From NCBI RefSeq assembly GCF_024763615.1, contig NC_077223.1, positions 86,676,627 to 86,740,626 on the forward strand: a stretch of 64,000 nt of DNA, given 5' to 3'. This document shows positions 57,411 to 64,000 of this stretch, piece after piece. The notes under the pieces were generated by a model. The model had not been told where the DNA came from. It did not search any database and was given only the letters and a program-made list of their open reading frames with translations. The translations under genes were made by a program, and so were the position numbers. The stretch's first letter is position 1; each line of letters opens with the position of its first letter. This stretch comes from Phlebotomus papatasi (taxonomy: Eukaryota > Arthropoda > Insecta > Diptera > Psychodidae).

Positions 57411-58478
57411 GGGGAAATGCTTCTAATTTTGTCCAGTTTCTTATTTTGGACACTTTGAGGATAACATTGGACACTAAAAATAAATTGATTAAAATGATGG
57501 ATTTTTATTCCAATATTTGATGAATAATGAATTCTATCTAAATATTTGTTCTTTTTGGAAGATTTTAACACTAAATACGTTAAAATTTGAATATGATTTG
57601 AGTTGAAATTGCTTTGTTGAAAATTCAGTGTGAGCAATTGCTTACGAGAAATATGACAGAACTTCGTGGCTTACTTCAGTCTTATTTAGTTTTGGTGAAG
57701 TACTAACAAAGTTTGTTCGCTGTTTTTGAGTGATATTATTGAATATTCATTGAATATTGTGTTGATTCACGTTAATGATGATTTGTACATTTGACCTGAA
57801 GTGAGATTTGCCTTGTGAATTATATTTTTCGTGTGAAAAATGGGAAATTTTTTAAGACATTCACCAGTGAGGTGATGATTCTTATTTTGGACAGGTGTTT
57901 TTCTCACGAAATTTCGTGAAGTTTTAGCTTTTGTGATGGCTAGGTTGGACAAATGCCTGGAGAAATGAAGGAGCATCATCTCTACGAAAGAGATGCAGTG
58001 AGAAATGTCTTGAAAGGCTCCCGGAAAGGTCAGGGAATGAGCGAATCCGCACGTACTTGGAGTACCGAAGTCAACTCACTTTAATGAATGATATGGAAAG
58101 TTTCTGGGCTTCTTGTGACATTCCACGTTTCCCTTACATGACCAGGAGGAGGACTTGGTAAGATTGGTTCATAAAATGAAGAACAATGGGCATCTTGTTG
58201 AGGCGGATTATCTGTCCAAATTTACAGACAAGTTGTAAAAATTAATAACCAAGTTGTCCAAAATAAGAGTCAAATTCACCTCTACATATCGATTCATTTT
58301 TAAACGTATTAAAACTAATTTTAGTAAAAATGAGATGATAAATAGCTTGCCAAGTTTCTAAACAATCCTTCTGAAAAGAGAGTAACAAGAAAAGTCAATT
58401 AGTATTGAAAATATGGCACTTCAAACTTAGGATATCGATGCTTATATGCAGACTGTCCAAAATTATAAGCACTTCCCC
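57411..58478 (+). mobile_element. Decayed pogo-like DNA transposon, TA-flanked
   Basis: 1068 bp between TA (57409-57410) and TA (58479-58480). Left end GGGGAAATGCTTCTAATTTT then GTCCAGT; the right end read backwards is GGGGAAGTGCTTATAATTTT then GGACAGT. Inside, 57966-58082 reads MKEHHLYERDAVRNVLKGSR then KGQGMSESARTW, like a psq-type helix-turn-helix. 58138-58236, in another frame, reads FPLHDQEEDLVRLVHKMKNN then GHLVEADYLSKF, like the second DNA-binding helix region. No DDE catalytic part remains. Frameshifts make it inactive. Confidence 0.7.
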
Positions 58479-60285
58479 TATTGCAGGATCCCAATTAACT
58501 CCTGAGCTAAGATTTTTTTTGGTCAAAAATCGTGAATTTTCGATTTTCTGCTTACTTTCAGATATTGTGACTTTTTGATATTTCTAGACCAGAATAAGGA
58601 AAAACCTCTCGGGGTCAATAAGTATGATAACTAACAATTACAGATTGTTTAAATTCGAAAAACATTTTTTTCTTAAATTTTCAAAAAAACTTGTTCAAAC
58701 TTTATGGGTAATCTCGTCCACAAAAATCTAGAGGTCAAATGTAAGGTTATCCCGCCAATGCCCGCCATTTGCTTTTTGACACCAATTTTGTAAGAAAATT
58801 CCAAGTGGAAGCGACATTTTTGCCAATATGGCCGATAATTTTGACATTTGGCAGCGCGGAAGATTGCTTTCGGGGAAGTTTTTCCTGTTTTTCCTGATTT
58901 TAATGAATTGTGATTGTGGATGAAGTGTTTTTTTTGGCTCTTGAGAAAGCTTAATGTGTCTGCAATGACATCCTGTTGAGATGTGTTTTAAAGTGTTATT
59001 GTGTGAAATATTTTGAGGAATCTGTTGGCAAGCAGGAATTTGGTGTCTTCTTGACCACTTCCTGGACAACCCACAAGATACTGGTCAATAATTCTTCTTG
59101 TTTTAGTGACCAACATTGTAAAGGAGTCATTTGACACGCAAAAATTAATCACAAAATTGATATTATTGACTTTTGGAAAATTAAAATTTGTCTCCTTTTC
59201 GTTCTTTTGGGGACGAGAGTACTCATGAGTTTTCCAATTTTCCAGAGGTGAAAAAAATTCTTTCTCTACAAAAGTATCTTATTTGACCACTAAGACTTAC
59301 AATACAGTGAGTTTTGCTGAAATTCGTTCGCTGGATATGTTGTGGTCCGGAAAGAGTTAACCCTCTAACAGTGTTTTCTTTAATATGCAAAAAAAAGTAG
59401 TAAAATACTTTTATCTAGAGCAATTAATTGTCCAATAAACTCAAAAAAAAACCGTCCGTTCTTCATTATCACTTTTCGTTTGGGCGGCAGGTGAGAAAAG
59501 GTAAAGACCGCCTGGAGACGATAATTTCTGTTTAAGGCATCAAAAGACTGAAATAGTTTTTATGAAAAAATGAACAAATTAGCAAAATAAACACATTTTG
59601 AACGTTTTTTTTAATAGACGAATGTTCTATAATTATCTAAAAAATGATATTTTTTATGAAAAAAGCGTTTAGAATTTTTAAAATTAGACGTTAATGAAGC
59701 TGAAAGTGCGTCAATGAGACTGATTTTTAATGAATAGGTCATGGGTCAGGTATGAAAACGTCTCTTTCTGGCCTTTCTGGCCTTATTTCACGATCTGGGG
59801 CATTAAAGGTCGAAATTAGGGAATTTATCATCACTATTGAAGTCTGCTTTTTTAATCAATTTCGGTAAATTCGCATAAATTGAGAGTTTTACTAATTCTG
59901 GGTAGTCTTCGTGTCATTTCAATTGTTTTTCATGATTAATATGTTGCAAAACAATAACATATTTTACCAGAACAACCAAAACACCAGTCTGACCAGGTAA
60001 GCGTGGATTATACCCTCAAATGTAGTAGTAAGGTATGAAATATAGGGGTTTACTAGAAATTTTCACTTTAAGAATATAATTCATGAGAGCTACACCGAAG
60101 TCCTGCTATAAAGATTCAGTTGAATTATTTTATTTCTATTCATCAGTGGGGTTTAGTTTAACTAAAACTTACTATTAAGATGAATGATTATGAATATGAT
60201 TCTTATGATCATGTTCTAGAGTGACTTTTCTAATGAGAGTCACTTTAAGTTTTGATACGAATGCTTTTCATGAAAACCGTTCGTC

Positions 60286-60634
60286 TGCCTTACATTTACG
60301 TGACAAAAAAGTAGCTATACAATGTTAAACGTCTATAAGAGTGAGTTTAACGTATGGCTTACAGGATGGTCCTTTTTAAGACTTATCTAGAGCATTTTTT
60401 GCATTCTGGGATGCTTTACATGAATGCATTTCTTAAGGTTTACATGTATTTATTACTATAGTTTTACAGAATTTGCTTACAAATGCTTTACATGTGTATT
60501 TATGTAAGGCATCTTTAAAAGCCATAAAAATGTATCAATAGCTTTCCTATGCCTTACAAGTACGTAGGTGACAAAAGTGTGGTTATACCGTGTTAAACCT
60601 CCATAAGCGATAGTGATTAGTGAGGCTTACATGT
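60286..60634 (+). repeat. Direct duplication, period about 263 bp
   Basis: TGCCTTACATTTACGTGACA and ACAATGTTAAACGTCTATAA (from 60286) reappear as TGCCTTACAAGTACGTAGGT and ACCGTGTTAAACCTCCATAA (from 60549). ACATGTATTTATTAC, TTTACATGTGTATTTATGTA and TGTAAGGCATCTTT words recur between and after them. Diverged. Confidence 0.55.
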
Positions 60635-61811
60635 ACTAACATGTAAAACTTATGTAAGGCATCTTTTCGCTGCTGGGATACAACTTTACAATAAAATTTT
60701 TATTTGAAAATTTGGTCCCTTTGTTTCTTTATTGGCGGTCTTGGCGGTTAACGACTAAAGGGCTATTAACTTGAAAAGTACAAGGTTCTGAAATCACACG
60801 ATGAATTACATTTTCAGTCGATCGTCTTGAAATAATACTCACTTTTACATCCTTGACAAAATACACCACAAAATGCTCTTTTTCTTATGCTTTACGAGTG
60901 AGCATATCAAAATAAATAGACCATTTTATCTACCATGATACCGTTTCATGTCACCCCTTGGGAAAGGCCATTGATGCTGGGCACGGTCTCAAGTGGTCCA
61001 TTTCCAAGAGTTTATCGACACATCATTTTTATGATTGTTGGAAAACATCAAATCAATCTATTTTGCTCACCGATAGGGACAAAAAATCAACATTATTAAT
61101 ATTATATTGAAAAGTTATTCTCTTTTATTAAAAAAAAGTATTCTTTTTAACGTGTTTTATAAATTTTGTTTTACAAAAGAGGAGTTCAATACGAGGAGTT
61201 GCTTTTTATTCAAAGAATTATGGTGATTTTGATCGTTTTGATATATTTGATTTTCAATGGCTTATTGAAGGTTATGTTCAACATAACATCACAGTTCGGA
61301 AGAAGATTTTAGCTAAATCAAAAGAAATAATTCCTATTATCACATATTCTAGACCAGATGGATATTAAAAAATTCGTCACAACTGCCATAAAAAAAATGC
61401 TCGAAGTTTTACAAAATTTAAATAATATAGGGTGTGTAGCAAATTCCGGCCAGCTTGCAATTCCGGCCACATATTTGTTCCTGAAATTTCCATGAATTTT
61501 TAGTTTTTGCAACAAATAACATGACAAATTCTGATTATTTTCTAATTTTGATTTTCTGTTTTTGCCACAAATAAGTACATGTACTTTAAATTATTGAGAA
61601 ATTGCCCGTTAAAGTTGACTTTATAATTTCCTTTTTGTGATTGATGATGATTCATTACTTAACCTTAAATGCTGTGTAGAATAATACTTTTTCCAAGTAA
61701 GAGAAACACATCTATAATTACATCTAATTTTCCTTTCAGTGGAATTGATTTCCATTTTTTTAGCAAATAGGTAATTCTGAGATTATTCTAACCTAAAAAT
61801 CAATATTACAA

Positions 61812-62065
61812 CACTGAGAAAAAAGAGGGTGCGATTAAATTTTTTTTCCTCAGAACTTTAACACTTTTTAGGTGTAAAAATATATCAACATTTTTTAATT
61901 TTAATTTTGCACCCTTTTTAAGGGTAAAATTTACATGAAAAAAGGTAGCTTTAACCCCTAATACACCTAAAAAGGGTAATATTTACACCGATTTCGGATC
62001 AATACTGCAGGGTAAAATTAACATTTCCGGAAAGTTATTTTAACTTTTTAGGATTTCTCTCAGTG
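61812..62065. mobile_element. CACTGAGA...TCTCAGTG MITE, copy 3
   Basis: 254 bp; starts CACTGAGAAAAAAGAGGGTG and ends GGATTTCTCTCAGTG. The flanking duplication is less clear here (AA on both sides). Interior matches copies at 6629 and 52821. Confidence 0.8.
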
Positions 62066-64000
62066 AAGAAATATCCAGAAAATTCCGATACTGATTTATT
62101 TTCCCTAAACTCAAAGGTTATAGAATAAGCTTTTTATCAAGTAAGAAAAATACTCCTATAAATTATTTTACTGCTTCTAATCTAATTTTCCTTTTAAAGG
62201 GACTGCTTCTTTTTCTTTTTTAACAAAGAGATGTAATTGGGATTATTCTAAAAACAAGACTTAAGATAAATCCGAAAAGTTTCAATATAGCACTCTAATA
62301 ATCACTAATTCGAAAAGATTTTAGGGCTAAATTTGTATTTAAGTAATAGGTTATTTTAAAAAGTAAGGTTATGTCAAAATTTAGGACTTATTTTGAAACA
62401 TTCATTTTATTTAGTGATTTATCATTAATTTTAACGTTTGAATAACAAATAAAAGCAATTTTGTTTTTAAAATATTTCTCATATTTCAAATATAACAAAT
62501 TCTAACCTCAAATACATTGCCTAAAATACTTGCGTTTTAAAATGTGCATAAAAGATTATTGTAAAATTTTAGAAAGTAAGGGAGAGTGTTGTTAGGTCTC
62601 TAGATATTTTAATGATTTAATTATTGTTGGAATATAAAATCCTTGTTAGGTATAGGTTTAGGTTAGGTCAAATGAAAATTAAGTGAGGTTATTTATTTCA
62701 TTTTCTAAGGTTTTTATATCAACCTTGGAAAGAAAAGAAGATTAAAAAAAAATAGATAATAAATTCCATCTTCAGGATCTTATTATACGTTAGGACTTGA
62801 TAAATTTTAGAGGTTAGAATTTCATTAATTTAAAAGTCAAAAGTATCCTTAACTATATTCATATCAAATTTAATTGCATCCCAATGGAAAGCTTAGACTT
62901 TTCGCCGTTTAAAATATGTCTTTTGTTTTTAGGTTAAGTTTCTCATAACCTCACATCCTAAAATAACCTTTTAGCCAAATAAGAAAACAAAGTGCAATAA
63001 ATAAAAATGATTTTAATATCAAAATACTTACAACACATTTGATATTTCATCTTTCAACTTTTATGTTTGTTCACATGATACGATATAATGTTACAAGGGT
63101 GTCTCAAGGGGTGAGCTTTTGGGGAGGTAGAACATAAGTAACGTAGGAGAGAAATAAATCTCAAAAAGCGAAGGGAAGGAAATTCAATGTAATATATAGC
63201 ACGTTGTGTGTAAATCAAGACAATTCTTCAGTTTCTGTTCCTCTTACTAATACATCTTGTGCTGCGTATAGGGCACAGATTCGTTCCTCATAAAATCTTC
63301 CCATTTCCCTGGATCATGCATTTATTCATGATTTTACCAACTGTTTTATAAATGGCGTCGCTGGGAGATGATGGTGAGAGCACAAGTTGAAAATGGCAGA
63401 AATTTGTAGTCCATCACAAGTTGTTTCGGGATTGGAAAATTAATTCAAATGAGATGAAATGGGAGAATTAAATGATACTGAACTGTATAAGCTTTCGTAT
63501 TCACCATGAAATTACCATTATTGCCTTCCTCCTTCCGGCTGTTGTGATAGTGAAGTTTATGCGAAATAGGGAAAAAACACAAATCTCCTGGATTTATGCA
63601 AGAAATGCGGTTCTTTCAATTTTATTTTTCTCACTCTTTGGGATGGTTTTCTTTTTTTTCTCAATCTCTGTTTAAATACATTTTTAGGAACATTGTAGTA
63701 ATTTATTTCACTTTGAAACAAAATTTTTCTATTTCTTTATTTTAATAATTTAATTGAATTTCACACATTTCTTTTAAATTATTATTTACATCGTTTTCTT
63801 TAAATAAATACAGCTATTTACCTTTGTTTTCTTTAATTTAATTCTCTTTCTGCAAGATAGGACTTATGATAGATATTTACAGATTTATTAAAAACTAGAG
63901 CAAATTAGAAAAATACCCTTCTGCAGTTTATTTTCGTAATTTCGAAAATTTTATAATTTTGGCAATTCTTATGGGCTGCGCACAAACAATTTTGTTTTTC

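Larger units (their letters stand above)
56880..64000. other. Upstream of Srp9: no recognisable gene
   Basis: 7.1 kb. 56880-57040 is GC-richer and is probably the Srp9 promoter/5' UTR. A pogo-like element is at 57411-58478. 58730-59070 is less AT-rich, with an open but unrecognisable minus-strand frame lacking ATG. 59070-60220 is AT-rich. 60286-60634 has a direct duplication. A CACTGAG MITE is at 61812-62065. 62070-63050 is AT-rich with scattered AGGTTA words. 63050-63470 is again less AT-rich. No exon of a known protein found on either strand. Confidence 0.5.

Noticed and set aside
58728..59069. 113-residue minus-strand frame
   Set aside because: No ATG at its start and no recognisable motif; kept only as a note on composition.
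63472..63675. 67-residue hydrophobic plus-strand frame
   Set aside because: Phe/Ile-rich AT-driven frame; no start context, no splice sites or homology.

Overview
This is a eukaryotic window, from an insect and most likely a dipteran. The genes are split by GT-AG introns, the intergenic DNA is very AT-rich, and the three recognisable proteins are closest, from memory, to Drosophila proteins (JIL-1, Sunday driver, Srp9). A nematoceran fly such as a sand fly would fit, but the species cannot be fixed from the sequence. Every confident gene is on the minus strand, so transcription runs from high to low coordinates.

Layout. (1) 1-20806 is the 5' part of a JIL-1/MSK-type tandem-kinase gene: a 643-nt first coding exon, an 11.5-kb first intron packed with transposons, and four short exons covering the start of the N-terminal AGC kinase domain. 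The rest of the gene lies beyond base 1. (2) 20807-27306 is intergenic and holds the end of the next gene's 3' UTR, a non-LTR retrotransposon tail and several small inverted-repeat elements. (3) 27307-55456 is a complete JIP3/JIP4 (sunday driver) gene. It has nine coding exons joined in one frame for 1231 residues, including 36-nt and 18-nt microexons. (4) 56568-56879 is a complete two-exon Srp9 gene. (5) 56880-64000 has no gene I can recognise. It holds a decayed pogo-like transposon, small inverted-repeat elements and AT-rich DNA.

Most of the window is repeat. Many elements are small inverted-repeat transposons flanked by TA. Several unrelated interiors share GGG(G/T)AAA-type or CAGT-type ends, and one element with such ends (57411-58478) still carries traces of a helix-turn-helix transposase. 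Other structures are two tandem 1.8-kb elements plus an inverted copy holding a tRNA-derived SINE with a 12-bp target duplication; a 1.3-kb purine/pyrimidine minisatellite, a 137-bp tandem array and a 1.2-kb degenerate minisatellite in separate introns of the JIP gene; and a perfect 36-bp hairpin in JIP intron 1.

The three genes do not form a pathway. JIL-1 is a chromatin kinase, Syd a motor and JNK scaffold, and Srp9 a signal-recognition-particle subunit. Exon boundaries come from splice-site and reading-frame logic, with no transcript evidence.
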